From Gammaproteobacteria bacterium (GTDB lineage: Bacteria > Pseudomonadota > Gammaproteobacteria > UBA6429 > Thiohalophilaceae), in NCBI GenBank assembly GCA_016194635.1, contig JACQBC010000030.1, forward strand, positions 1-64,000: 64,000 bases of DNA, given 5' to 3'. Below the pieces are notes generated by a model. That model searched no databases. It was not told the origin of the DNA and saw only the letters and a program-made list of their open reading frames with translations. Position numbers and translations under genes: made by a program. Positions 1 through 7,109 of the stretch are shown here, in pieces; the stretch's first letter is position 1; each line of letters starts with the position of its first letter.

Positions 1-113
1 AAAACCCCTACGTTTCGTTTGTCATCACCGGTGCCAAAGTCGGTGACAGCATCGAAATGTCCTGGCTGGACAACAAAGGTGAAAAAGACTCGGCTACGGC
101 CAAGGTGGAATAA
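1..113 (+). CDS. soxZ: SoxZ, sulfur compound chelating protein (3' end only)
   Basis: The first 113 bases encode the last 36 residues of a protein, read from base 3 to a TAA at 111-113. The peptide contains NPYVSFVITGAKVGDSIEMS and ends in a Lys-Val-Glu tail. This matches the C-terminal beta-strand of SoxZ, the partner of SoxY that carries thiosulfate-derived sulfur during periplasmic oxidation. The start lies outside the window, so length and the upstream soxY cannot be seen. It is 60 bp upstream of soxA on the same strand, which supports one sox transcript. The identification rests on a short tail plus context. Confidence 0.85.
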   Translation, partial: NPYVSFVITGAKVGDSIEMSWLDNKGEKDSATAKVE

Positions 114-130
114 TTTTAAAGTAACGTTAT

Positions 131-154
131 GGGGACAGGGGGCAACCTGTCCCC
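131..154. repeat. REP-like palindrome between soxZ and soxA
   Basis: GGGGACAGG (131-139) and CCTGTCCCC (146-154) form a perfect 9-bp stem with a 6-base loop. It lies in the 60-bp gap between the soxZ stop and the soxA start, so it would be in the shared mRNA. The shape resembles REP/RAYT-type palindromes of Gammaproteobacteria, and it could stabilise the 3' end of soxZ mRNA or attenuate soxA. The family assignment is inference; no second copy was found in this window. Confidence 0.6.
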
Positions 155-173
155 CCATTTACGGAGTCCAACG

Positions 174-1043
174 ATGAAATCAATTGCGAAACTACTAAGC
201 ATCATCTCAATGGTTAGCTTGGCGGCGCCTTGTCTAGTGAATGCCTCGCCGCAAAGCGATTTAAAAGAATTTCAAGAATATTTTTTAAAACGTTTTCCTG
301 ACGTTAAACTCGATGGTTTTGCGGATGGCATGTACGCCCTTAGCAAGGAACGGCGTGAAGAATGGCTCGCCATGGAAGAATTTCCTCCCTATGAACCGGG
401 ACTGGCTATTGGCAAACAATTGTTTGAGAAATACAAAATTGGAGAATGTTTCAAACAAGGAGGTATCGGTATTCGTCAACACTACCCCTACTTCGATGTA
501 GTCTCCGGCAAGATCAAAAACCTCGAAGGCGAAATCCTCGAGTGTTTGCAGAAAAAAGGGGTGGATTTGGAAAAAGAGAAGTTTGATGCCGTCAAGGGTA
601 AAACCGCGGCAATTTCCGCCTATATGGCCTATACCTCGCGCGGCAAAAAATTTAACATCACGATCCCCGACGACCCCAGGGCACTGGCGGCTTATGAGCG
701 CGGCAAGCACCACTTTTGGTCCAAACGCGGGCAATTAAATTTTGCTTGCGCCGATTGCCATCTGCGTGCCTCAGGCCAACTGATCCGCTCGAATTTATTG
801 AGCGCGGCGCTCGGGCACGGTACCGGTTTCCCAGTGTACCGCAAAACTTGGGAAGCTGAAGATACCAGCAGTAACTCCGCCCTGGCGGGTTTTGGTACCT
901 TGCATCGTCGTTATGAAGGCTGTAACGAACAAGTACGCGCTAAAAAATTCAAAGCTCAATCGGATGAATACATGGCTTTAGAACTGTATGAAAGTTACAT
1001 GAGCACCGGGGTACCGATCAGCGGCCCGTCGATTCGCGAATAG
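174..1043 (+). CDS. soxA: SoxA, c-type cytochrome of the Sox thiosulfate-oxidising complex
   Basis: The 289-residue protein has a Sec signal peptide (about residues 1-24, cleaved near VNA-SP). A single heme c motif, CADCH, is at residues 192-196. A Cys in YEGCNEQVR (residue 250) fits the SoxA Cys that is persulfidated and ligates heme. Only one CxxCH is visible, so this is the monoheme type; Cys92 and Cys124 may form a disulfide where diheme SoxA carries its first heme. SoxA pairs with SoxX to conjugate thiosulfate to SoxYZ in the periplasm. The ATG at 174 was chosen because it begins the signal peptide and has ACGGAGT 5 bases upstream of its ACG-ATG context; an in-frame ATG at 129 would add 15 unlikely residues from the palindrome. 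soxX is not in the window. Confidence 0.93.
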   Translation: MKSIAKLLSIISMVSLAAPCLVNASPQSDLKEFQEYFLKRFPDVKLDGFADGMYALSKERREEWLAMEEFPPYEPGLAIGKQLFEKYKIGECFKQGGIGIRQHYPYFDVVSGKIKNLEGEILECLQKKGVDLEKEKFDAVKGKTAAISAYMAYTSRGKKFNITIPDDPRALAAYERGKHHFWSKRGQLNFACADCHLRASGQLIRSNLLSAALGHGTGFPVYRKTWEAEDTSSNSALAGFGTLHRRYEGCNEQVRAKKFKAQSDEYMALELYESYMSTGVPISGPSIRE

Positions 1044-1061
1044 TTATTTAAACTTAGTAAC

Positions 1062-1095
1062 AAAAAGCCCGGGTTAACCCGGGCTTTTTGTTTTA
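1062..1095 (+). terminator. Rho-independent terminator of the sox transcript
   Basis: A perfect palindrome at 1062-1089 (AAAAAGCCCGGG, TTAA, CCCGGGCTTTTT) is followed by GTTTT. It lies 19 bases after the soxA stop. The symmetric A/T flanks mean it could work on both strands. It indicates that soxA is the last gene of its transcript. Confidence 0.92.
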
Positions 1096-1182
1096 TGGGA
1101 AAAGTTATTTCTGAGAACTTAAACATTTCTCGCCCCTTTGGTTATAGCCTTCGATAGCTATCTTATTGACTCTCGCAGAAAA

Positions 1183-1207
1183 TAACCCGCCCAAGGTGGG
1201 CGGGTTA
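1183..1207 (-). terminator. Probable minus-strand terminator hairpin
   Basis: TAACCCGCCC pairs with GGGCGGGTTA around a 5-base loop, a 10-bp stem. Read on the minus strand, the hairpin is followed by TTTTCT, the usual terminator tail; on the plus strand it is followed by AAAAAG. It could end minus-strand transcripts from the YeeE/YedE genes about 650 bases upstream, or an unrecognised short RNA. Confidence 0.55.
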
Positions 1208-1211
1208 AAAA

Positions 1212-1237
1212 GCGCTACCATGGGGGGACGGTAGCGC
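1212..1237. repeat. Inverted repeat adjacent to the terminator hairpin
   Basis: GCGCTACC (1212-1219) and GGTAGCGC (1230-1237) make a perfect 8-bp stem with a 10-base G-rich loop. It lies 4 bases from the previous hairpin, so the two form a tandem stem-loop structure. Function unknown. Confidence 0.5.
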
Positions 1238-1644
1238 GAAAACCCAATGTAAATATGGCTGTTATCGTAACGCATTCAATAACCAACGCCTACGCAGTGT
1301 TTACCCCAAACTAATAAATTGTGACAAATGTCCGCAATCAGCGGTTATTATCTTCAAAGAAGTTCTGCATAAAACCCCTGCACCACACTGGATTGGCTTG
1401 ACCACTACATAGTGCCAGTGCGTTTAGTGTATATTCTAGTGTGCGTGTTCATCAGAATGTATTAACAGCCAGAGCGGAGCGCGAGACAACGGCTAAATAT
1501 AGCAACACAAGCACTCTTACTGAAGAACGAGCCTTGTAGAGTTTTCATTTTTAAGAGAACCCTCCGCAAAATTCCTGTTTCAGGCCAGGATAAACTTGGC
1601 GCCAATTGATCGCCATCGGCCAAATGGCTTATATCATGCTGATG

Positions 1645-1668
1645 AGACTAAGCTATATCGCATAGTCT
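1645..1668. promoter_or_regulatory. Operator-like dyad
   Basis: AGACTA (1645-1650) and TAGTCT (1663-1668) flank a partly symmetric centre; 20 of 24 positions match their reverse complement. The flanking ATGCTGAT resembles the sequence next to the dyad at 3245-3258. It could bind a dimeric regulator, but no promoter or adjacent gene start is evident. Tentative. Confidence 0.25.
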
Positions 1669-1852
1669 GGAAAGGCTTACAATTTCGCAAGCCAAATTAA
1701 TCTACAATTATTATCTACTCCAGTGAGGCGTAGCATTTATGAATAAACTCGTTTGTATCACTTCATATCGGGAATTAACATTTTCAGTTCAAAGTATCCA
1801 CTCATCCGCGGTAATATTTCTTTTTTCCATAACTATACCCGTGCTGCTTGAA

Positions 1853-2269
1853 TCAACGTGGCAGCCATGCACGCATGAACCCATAAAGCCAGGCACCGTG
1901 CAACGCGCCACCCAGTGCTAAAAGCACCCCCACTGATCCACTACTCGCCAGCGCGAACATCGGTCCGGGACACAGGCCGATCACTCCCCATCCCAAACCA
2001 AACAGCAGCCCACCCAATGGATAGTTAAACCGGCCAGGTGCTTTTTTGGGGATGGTGATTGGTGCGCCGTCTAACGCGGCACGACCGCTCATTAATCGCA
2101 TTAACTGCACACCCACAAACGCGGTGACAACCGCCGATGATAAAATGCCGTACATATGAAACGACTGTAAATAAAACATTTCCTGAATGCGATACCAGGA
2201 CGCGGCTTCGCTCCTGATCAGAACAAAGCCGAAGACAGTACCCATGAAGAGATAAGGCCAATATCGCAT
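1853..2269 (-). CDS. YeeE/YedE family membrane protein, half-size (DUF6691-like)
   Basis: A 138-residue membrane protein with about four hydrophobic segments. The signature GLGWGVIGLCPGP (around residue 95) carries the conserved Cys of the YeeE/YedE (TsuA/PmpA-PmpB) family, whose members move thiosulfate or other sulfur compounds across the inner membrane by Cys relay. Family members are either one long chain or two half-length chains. This is one half; its partner ends 3 bases upstream at 2273, so the two are co-translated. Next to sox genes, a role in sulfur-compound uptake or sulfane sulfur transfer is likely, but the substrate is not shown. Confidence 0.85.
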   Translation of the reverse strand: MRYWPYLFMGTVFGFVLIRSEAASWYRIQEMFYLQSFHMYGILSSAVVTAFVGVQLMRLMSGRAALDGAPITIPKKAPGRFNYPLGGLLFGLGWGVIGLCPGPMFALASSGSVGVLLALGGALHGAWLYGFMRAWLPR

Positions 2270-2272
2270 CGT

Positions 2273-2845
2273 TCAGTGCCCGAGGTAAGGAACAATAAAA
2301 TGCGCGGCCGTCATACCACCGGCAAAAATGCCGGCGACCGCTAACAGGGATTGTGGTTGCCCCGTGGCCAACCCTGTGATGGCATGGCCAGAGGTACAAC
2401 CAGCAGCATACCGAGTACCAAAACCAACCAGTACACCGCTCAACACTTGTATCAGCGCATTACGCGGTGTAAAAGAAAACAGTTGAGGTGGAAGCAGCTC
2501 ATTACCGGTTGAACTCAAGCCCCAGGCGGCAAACATCTCCCGCGCCGCTGCACTGAGCGCAACCGGATCGGGATTGGCAAACACCACACCGGCCAGGAAC
2601 CCGCCCAACACAACCCCGACCATGAACACCACACTCCATGTGGATCGACGCCAGCCATAGCGAAAATAATCAATCCCGAAAGTGCGCGGCTGCGTAATCG
2701 CACAAAGGTGCTCCAGGTTTTGTGAAATTCCGAATGAACGGTTGCCTAGCCACAACAGCATCGGCACCATCAACCCGATCAAGGGACCGGCCACATACCA
2801 CGGCCAGGGTGCAGACAGGACTTTCATTGAAAGACTCATTTCCAT
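2273..2845 (-). CDS. YeeE/YedE family membrane protein, half-size partner
   Basis: A 190-residue membrane protein with about four or five hydrophobic segments. The motif GFGTRYAAGCTSGHAITG near residue 140 is the hallmark first-half signature of YeeE/YedE transporters, with the conserved Cys. It is followed 3 bases later by the second-half protein at 1853-2269, so the pair should assemble into one transporter. The start at 2845 is taken as the first Met; Met7 is also possible. Nearby sox genes suggest thiosulfate or sulfane sulfur as cargo, by context only. Confidence 0.85.
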   Translation of the reverse strand: MEMSLSMKVLSAPWPWYVAGPLIGLMVPMLLWLGNRSFGISQNLEHLCAITQPRTFGIDYFRYGWRRSTWSVVFMVGVVLGGFLAGVVFANPDPVALSAAAREMFAAWGLSSTGNELLPPQLFSFTPRNALIQVLSGVLVGFGTRYAAGCTSGHAITGLATGQPQSLLAVAGIFAGGMTAAHFIVPYLGH

Positions 2846-3269
2846 TTCTACCGTAGAACAAATGACAAAACCAACCTAACCACGTCTAGGGCAGCGTTGA
2901 TGCCTAGAAGTTCGGGTTCGACATAGACTGATCAATTTTTTTGTGAGCTACCTTCATCTTTCCACATATTAAAAATGTTTACCTACCCATTGATTAGTCT
3001 GATTTGGTACCGATTTGGAGAATCATACCCTACCAATATACCAACCAATGAAGTTTGAGTTCATCACCGCACACAACACAGGCCATGCAATCCATTGAGA
3101 ATTATCCAAACCAAATAATTAAGGATTATTGATAACCATCATCATTTTTACAACCACTGTTGATAGCTTGTTTGAGGTACTCTACTTGAAGCACACGCCG
3201 GTGACCATACGCCTGATAGCTGTTATTATGCTGATAGGACTAAACCTAATGGATTAGGCTGATAGGTAA
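2846..3269. other. Non-coding stretch upstream of the YeeE/YedE pair
   Basis: AT-rich sequence with no supported gene. It presumably holds the minus-strand promoter of the YeeE/YedE pair, but no convincing -35/-10 pair could be picked. A short dyad is at 3245-3258, directly before a decayed response-regulator gene. Confidence 0.4.
3245..3258. promoter_or_regulatory. Short palindrome upstream of the response-regulator remnant
   Basis: CCTAAT and ATTAGG surround a central GG and sit within ATGCTGATAGGACTAA...GGCTGATAGG. It lies about 35 bases before the first recognisable codons of a decayed response regulator, the right place for a promoter or operator of that gene. It shares ATGCTGAT and GACTAA with the dyad region at 1636-1668. 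Function is inferred from position only. Confidence 0.25.
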
Positions 3270-3475
3270 AACCCGAGTCAAAAGACGACCAAAATTTTAC
3301 TTGCCGACGATCATGCCTTGATCCGAGAGGGAATAATTGGGCAGGTACGCTCTCTTGGCAATCGGGTAGATGTGATTGAAACCTGTAACCGGCCTGAATC
3401 GCTTGCGGCGGCATCGCAACACCCGTAGCCCGTTGTTTGCTATCGTCTGGCGCGCCCCGGTCACCACGAGTCATC
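3270..3475 (+). pseudogene. Decayed NarL/FixJ-type response regulator (receiver domain remnant)
   Basis: From 3282 the plus strand reads KTTKILLADDHALIREGIIG and continues for about 30 more residues to a TAG at 3426-3428. LLADDHALIREG is the classic start of a NarL/FixJ receiver domain, with the acidic pair that binds Mg. After the stop, weaker similarity continues (LARPGHHE, compare LRMPGHxE around the phospho-acceptor region), but the phospho-acceptor Asp and the DNA-binding domain are missing. There is no start codon; the frame is open only from 3270. It is a non-functional remnant, perhaps of a regulator of the neighbouring sulfur genes. Confidence 0.7.
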
Positions 3476-3539
3476 GTGTTCAAACATTTTTATGCTGGCT
3501 TTAATTAAAACCGCACTAATTTTCATTTAGTTCAAATAG

Positions 3540-3838
3540 TGTAGCCCTGCGAGTACGGAACCGCAGGTCCGTGAGATCTATAAAAGCGATTACTGGGATA
3601 ACGTGTGTGGTGACGATATCCCATCGCAACTCGTGGCCTATCGCTTCTTGGATACCTGTGTGGCCCTGGGGGTGAGGTCACTATGTTTTTGATCCATAGT
3701 GTATTGGGTACCACTCCAACCGAGGATGTAATAAGCAATGCAACCCTCGCCGCCATCAATCAGATAGACCCAGTACTATTTATAACTCGTTTTACCAGCG
3801 CCAAGCATCGAATAATAGGTGTAGCGGTTACTGACTAA
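3540..3838 (+). pseudogene. Decayed phage-type endolysin (GH108 / peptidoglycan-binding 3 family)
   Basis: Two plus-strand pieces in different frames resemble the two parts of GH108 lysozymes. The first (from 3555) reads TEPQVREIYKSDYWDNVCGD followed by DIPSQLVAYRFLDTCVALGV, matching the family pattern IYRxxYWDxVRGDxLPxxxxYxxFDxAVNxG. The second (about 3682-3838) contains TLAAINQIDPVLFITRFTSA, matching the C-terminal TLxALxxxDPxxLIxRxxxA segment. The catalytic N-terminal Glu region is absent and a frameshift near 3680 separates the pieces, so the gene is dead. It is a trace of a former prophage or other mobile element close to tRNA-Lys. Confidence 0.65.
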
Positions 3839-4112
3839 ATAACTGTTTCTAAAATGACAACGACGTCCATTGTAGCGGGTCGATACCGCCACAAGTGGCG
3901 GCGAACTCGCGACGGGAACTCTCGCCGCTACGCGCGAATGGAGTGATATTTACCTAGAGCGTCCTGGCACTGCCGCGCTGAACCTGAGTCGCTGTGGCGG
4001 CGACAACGGTCGCCAACCGAGCTTGTCCCACGATCGCGCCCAGGTTGTTTTTATCCGCACACCACAGCTGCCGTAAGCACTTGCGATGGGTTCGAGCGGT
4101 GAGGTTAATAAA
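3839..4112. other. Non-coding stretch with overlapping hairpins next to tRNA-Lys
   Basis: No gene is supported. CCGCCAC/GTGGCGG (3886-3901) forms a 7-bp stem with a 2-base loop, and GCGGCGA (3898-3904) can instead pair with TCGCCGC (3922-3928), so two mutually exclusive hairpins overlap. The region is downstream of tRNA-Lys and may carry its 3' end processing or termination signals, although no U-tract terminator is visible. Confidence 0.35.
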
Positions 4113-4188
4113 TGGTGGGTCGTGATGGATTTGAACCATCGACCAACTGGTTAAAAGCCAGCTGCTCTACCGACTGAGCTAACGACCC
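4113..4188 (-). tRNA. tRNA-Lys (anticodon TTT)
   Basis: The 76-nt minus-strand sequence folds as a standard cloverleaf: acceptor stem GGGTCGT/ACGACCC, D-arm GCTCAGTCGGTAGAGC, anticodon stem-loop CTGGCTTTTAACCAG with TTT anticodon, T-loop GGTTCAAATCC and an encoded 3' CCA. It lies beyond queC at the end of the ruv-tol-que block, the position of a tRNA-Lys gene known as an integration site for genomic islands in Pseudomonas aeruginosa. Confidence 0.97.
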
Positions 4189-4248
4189 TAGTACGCGGAC
4201 GCTTAGAAATTCGAAGGGATGAAGACTAGCAGCGACACGAAAGCGCGC

Positions 4249-4276
4249 ATTTTACCGGACCTGCCAGGAATGGCAA
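4249..4276 (-). promoter_or_regulatory. Sigma-70 type promoter of tRNA-Lys
   Basis: On the minus strand TTGCCA (4276-4271) and TAAAAT (4254-4249) are separated by 16 bases and followed by a GC-rich discriminator (GCGCGC), which is typical of stable RNA promoters. The tRNA 5' end is 60 bases downstream, leaving a leader for RNase processing. The -35 lies inside an imperfect dyad (TGCCA/TGGCA at 4262-4275). Assignment is from sequence match only. Confidence 0.6.
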
Positions 4277-4300
4277 GCCCGGTCCGCCGTGTGGTGAGCT

Positions 4301-5527
4301 TTATTCGCGCATCATAATCCACAACTGGATTTTCATTGTGGCCGCGCTGCCAATCACGATGAAAATAAACGCCAGGAAAGAACCAAGCGCCAGCGATGAA
4401 ACGCCGGAGATCGCCTGACCGATTGTACAACCCAGTCCGAGAACGCCACCAAACCCCATCAACACCGCACCTATGAGGTGGGTAATGAAATCCTTGAACG
4501 ACGCGAACCATTCAAGCCGGAACCCCCGACTGAATACCGCCCACAAGAGCGATCCGGCGATGACGCCAAAGACCGACATGACCCCGAAGGTTAGAAAGGT
4601 TTTATTCAGCCCAGACATCACGTACCCGTACACCTGGCCGATCGGGCTGATAAAGGTAAACGAGGTGGGTTGCAGGTTGGTAGAGCCATTCTGAGGTTTT
4701 CCGACATCCGAACCCATTACCAGGTCCCATTGATCCAGGTAAAACGAGCTTAAACTGACATTGGAGTCACCCACGTTGACCACGGTTTTAGAGGTAATAT
4801 ACCAAGCCGCGATAACCGCCAACCCTATGACTAAACCGCTGAGGATGTTATCAAAGCTGCCACGAAAATCGGCGGAACGGAAAATCAGGAATAACATCAC
4901 CACGCCAATCATCAAGCCAATGATTAACCGCAACGTTGTCACCGGCAGTCCTTCATTACCCCGTACCAACGAGCCCAGATCCTGTTGCGCTGCTGACACG
5001 GTGAAGGACAAGTGTTTTAACCAGGGGTCAAAGTAGTTTTGATACCAGGTACCGGATTCCAATTGTTTATAGGGATCCACCATGTAGTAGGCGATAACCC
5101 CGACCACCACAAAAACGAAAATGGATTTGAGATTACCCCCACCGATGCGGATCAGGGTTTTATTGCCGCAGCCACTGGCCAGGGTCATGCCTACCCCGAA
5201 TAATAGCCCCCCTAGGACAAAGCGTCCCCAGGGAAATTGATAGGAATTTGCGACCGCATCAAACGCATTCGCGCGATACGGCGGCAAGGTGGTTTGCAGT
5301 TCAAACACGCCAAGGGCTTCGAGCACAATCACCCCCAGTAACGCAGTGGTCGCCGCCAATAACCAAGCCCGTAACCGCCCCTGGTCACCCATGTTGACCC
5401 AGTCGGACACGGCCCCCATGGTGCAAAAATTGGTTTTATTCACCACCATACCCATAACTAAGGCCAGCCCGAACGATGCCCATAGAATGGTCCAATGGGC
5501 CGTGAAGAAATCAGAAAATTGCAGCAT
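4301..5527 (-). CDS. YeeE/YedE family transporter, full length (TsuA/SoxT-like)
   Basis: A 408-residue polytopic inner-membrane protein with about ten hydrophobic segments. The first-half signature GMTLASGCGNKTLIRIGGGN (near residue 130) and the second-half signature GGVLGLGCTIGQAISG (near residue 363) each hold the conserved Cys. Additional Cys are at NKTNFCTMGA near the N-terminus. Full-length YeeE/YedE proteins such as TsuA import thiosulfate; sox-linked homologues are called SoxT. It lies between queC and tRNA-Lys on the same strand as queC but 170 bases away, so it probably has its own promoter. This is the third YeeE/YedE chain in the first 5.5 kb. Substrate not proven. Confidence 0.88.
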   Translation of the reverse strand: MLQFSDFFTAHWTILWASFGLALVMGMVVNKTNFCTMGAVSDWVNMGDQGRLRAWLLAATTALLGVIVLEALGVFELQTTLPPYRANAFDAVANSYQFPWGRFVLGGLLFGVGMTLASGCGNKTLIRIGGGNLKSIFVFVVVGVIAYYMVDPYKQLESGTWYQNYFDPWLKHLSFTVSAAQQDLGSLVRGNEGLPVTTLRLIIGLMIGVVMLFLIFRSADFRGSFDNILSGLVIGLAVIAAWYITSKTVVNVGDSNVSLSSFYLDQWDLVMGSDVGKPQNGSTNLQPTSFTFISPIGQVYGYVMSGLNKTFLTFGVMSVFGVIAGSLLWAVFSRGFRLEWFASFKDFITHLIGAVLMGFGGVLGLGCTIGQAISGVSSLALGSFLAFIFIVIGSAATMKIQLWIMMRE

Positions 5528-5701
5528 AAAACCCTCGAAATTAAAATACGTAGACCGGCGGAAGACGCCCCCTTACCCCTGAGCCGGCTAAGTATACCTC
5601 GCTGCAGGAGTTCCCGGCTATCCAGACAAACCCGGAAGTAACCCTCCTTCGGCTGTCCCGCACAGGAGATATTCTAACTACCCGCCCAGTAGAGAGTTGC
5701 T

Positions 5702-6388
5702 TTACGCTTTAGGGACGTAGCGAGTGGGATCGTCTATCCGGGCAACACGAAAGCCCTCGCGGCGAAGGCCACAGGCATCGCATAAACCGCAGGCACGACC
5801 CGTGACGTCCAGGTTATAGCAGGACACCGTTAATCCATAATCCACACCCAAATCCCGCCCCCGCTGGATGATTTCGGCCTTACGCAAGTGGATTAAAGGG
5901 GCTAACACGCGCATCCGTAGACCTTCGGTGCCCGCCTTGGTGGCGAGGTTGGCCATGCGTTCAAAGGCATGGATGTATTCTGGCCGACAATCGGGATAAC
6001 CCGAATAATCCAGCGCATTCACCCCGATAAAGATGGTCGGTGCCGCTAACACCTCGGCCCAACCCAGGGCCAGGGACAGAAACACCGTGTTACGGGCGGG
6101 CACGTAGGTAACTGGAATACCGGTGCTGGGTGCAGTGGGCACTTCGATGCGCTGGTCGGTAAGCGCGGAGCCTCCGATCGCAGACATATCGACTCGAATA
6201 AACTGGTGGGCAACGGCGCCCAACTGGGAAACCACAGCGCGTGCCGCTTGCAATTCATACCGATGGCGCTGCCCGTAATCGAAACTCAGGGCATAACAGT
6301 TGTAACCGGCTTGACGCGCAATCGCCAAGGTGGTTGCCGAATCCAGTCCTCCCGAAACTAATACCACCGCACGTTGTTGGCTTGCCAT
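5702..6388 (-). CDS. queC: QueC, 7-cyano-7-deazaguanine synthase
   Basis: QueC converts 7-carboxy-7-deazaguanine to preQ0 with ATP and ammonia, a step in queuosine tRNA modification. The 228-residue protein has the PP-loop SGGLDSAT near its N-terminus and a C-terminal zinc cluster of four Cys in [19 protein letters not shown]. It follows queE, the previous step, by 8 bases. The start was placed at the ATG at 6388 ([14 protein letters not shown]), which gives the standard length; an in-frame ATG at 6421 would overlap the end of queE and add 11 residues unlike the family. It is the last gene of the long ruv-tol-que block. Confidence 0.95.
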   Translation of the reverse strand: MASQQRAVVLVSGGLDSATTLAIARQAGYNCYALSFDYGQRHRYELQAARAVVSQLGAVAHQFIRVDMSAIGGSALTDQRIEVPTAPSTGIPVTYVPARNTVFLSLALGWAEVLAAPTIFIGVNALDYSGYPDCRPEYIHAFERMANLATKAGTEGLRMRVLAPLIHLRKAEIIQRGRDLGVDYGLTVSCYNLDVTGRACGLCDACGLRREGFRVARIDDPTRYVPKA

Positions 6389-6396
6389 GGTGATCG

Positions 6397-7068
6397 CTAA
6401 TGCCCAGGAACATCGCCCCAAATGTATTTATGCAACTGGAGCTGTAGTCGTACGGCGAGTTTATCGGCCAATATCCACTCAGCCAGGCACTGGGGGGTTA
6501 ATTGATCATGGCTGGGAGAAAACAATACCTCACAGCATTCCGTAAGCTTATATTCAACCAGGCGGGCCTTGGCCCAATCATAATCGTGCCGATCGCAGAT
6601 CACACATTTGACCTGATCATGCGGGGTCAACAGCGCAAGGTTGGTATATAAATTACGTTCAACCTCGCCTGAGCCGGGGGTTTTAAGATCAACGACGCGA
6701 CTGACGCGGGTATCCACGGCGCTGATGTCTATTGCGCCGCTGGTTTCTAATGATACCTTCAACCCCGCCTCACACAATTGCCGCAACAGTAGCAGACAGG
6801 GTTTTTGGGCCAGCGGCTCACCGCCGGTCACCGTGATATAGGGCGTGGCGAAACGCGCCACCTCGGCCATAATCTGATCCAAGTCCCACCATTGGCCGCC
6901 GCTAAAAGCATAACTAGTATCACAATAACCGCAGCGTAGCGGGCAACCGGTAAGTCGAACGAATACCGTCGGCCATCCCATCGAACGGGTTTCACCTTGA
7001 ATTGAAAAAAATATCTCCGTAATACGAAGCCGCGAGGCGGTTTGGGGTGCTGCGATCGGAGCATTCAT
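6397..7068 (-). CDS. queE: QueE, 7-carboxy-7-deazaguanine synthase
   Basis: QueE is a radical SAM enzyme that contracts 6-carboxytetrahydropterin to 7-carboxy-7-deazaguanine. The CxxxCxxC cluster motif is CPLRCGYC, preceded by the family segment [20 protein letters not shown] and followed by the TGGEPL motif. The ATG at 7068 gives 223 residues, in the normal range; a GTG at 7098 would add 10 residues and cannot be excluded. It is 42 bases after cpoB and 8 bases before queC, in the conserved tol-pal-cpoB-queE-queC order. Confidence 0.94.
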   Translation of the reverse strand: MNAPIAAPQTASRLRITEIFFSIQGETRSMGWPTVFVRLTGCPLRCGYCDTSYAFSGGQWWDLDQIMAEVARFATPYITVTGGEPLAQKPCLLLLRQLCEAGLKVSLETSGAIDISAVDTRVSRVVDLKTPGSGEVERNLYTNLALLTPHDQVKCVICDRHDYDWAKARLVEYKLTECCEVLFSPSHDQLTPQCLAEWILADKLAVRLQLQLHKYIWGDVPGH

Positions 7069-7109
7069 TTCGGGTATCACGGGCGTTGACTCCACCACAC
7101 CACGATGGC

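Larger units (their letters stand above)
1096..1852. other. Non-coding stretch between convergent genes
   Basis: No convincing gene is seen on either strand. The region is AT-rich in places and contains two consecutive hairpins (1183-1207 and 1212-1237) and a 24-bp imperfect dyad (1645-1668), listed separately. It separates soxA from the convergent YeeE/YedE pair. A small RNA transcribed on the minus strand and ending at the 1183-1207 hairpin is possible but not shown. Confidence 0.5.

Noticed and set aside
129-173. Upstream start for soxA at ATG 129
   Set aside because: It would translate the palindrome into 15 residues ahead of a clear signal peptide; ATG 174 has a ribosome site and fits the family.
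1062-1237. The three hairpins after soxA as an attenuator or riboswitch
   Set aside because: They follow the stop codon and precede no plus-strand gene; termination explains them better.
1739-1921. 60-residue plus-strand open frame
   Set aside because: No family match, no ribosome site, and it overlaps the end of the well-supported minus-strand YeeE/YedE gene.
3226-3483. 85-residue minus-strand open frame
   Set aside because: It lies opposite the decayed response regulator and has no family character; it is the antisense of that remnant.
3954-4139. 61-residue minus-strand open frame
   Set aside because: It runs through the tRNA-Lys 3' half and the hairpin region; no coding features.
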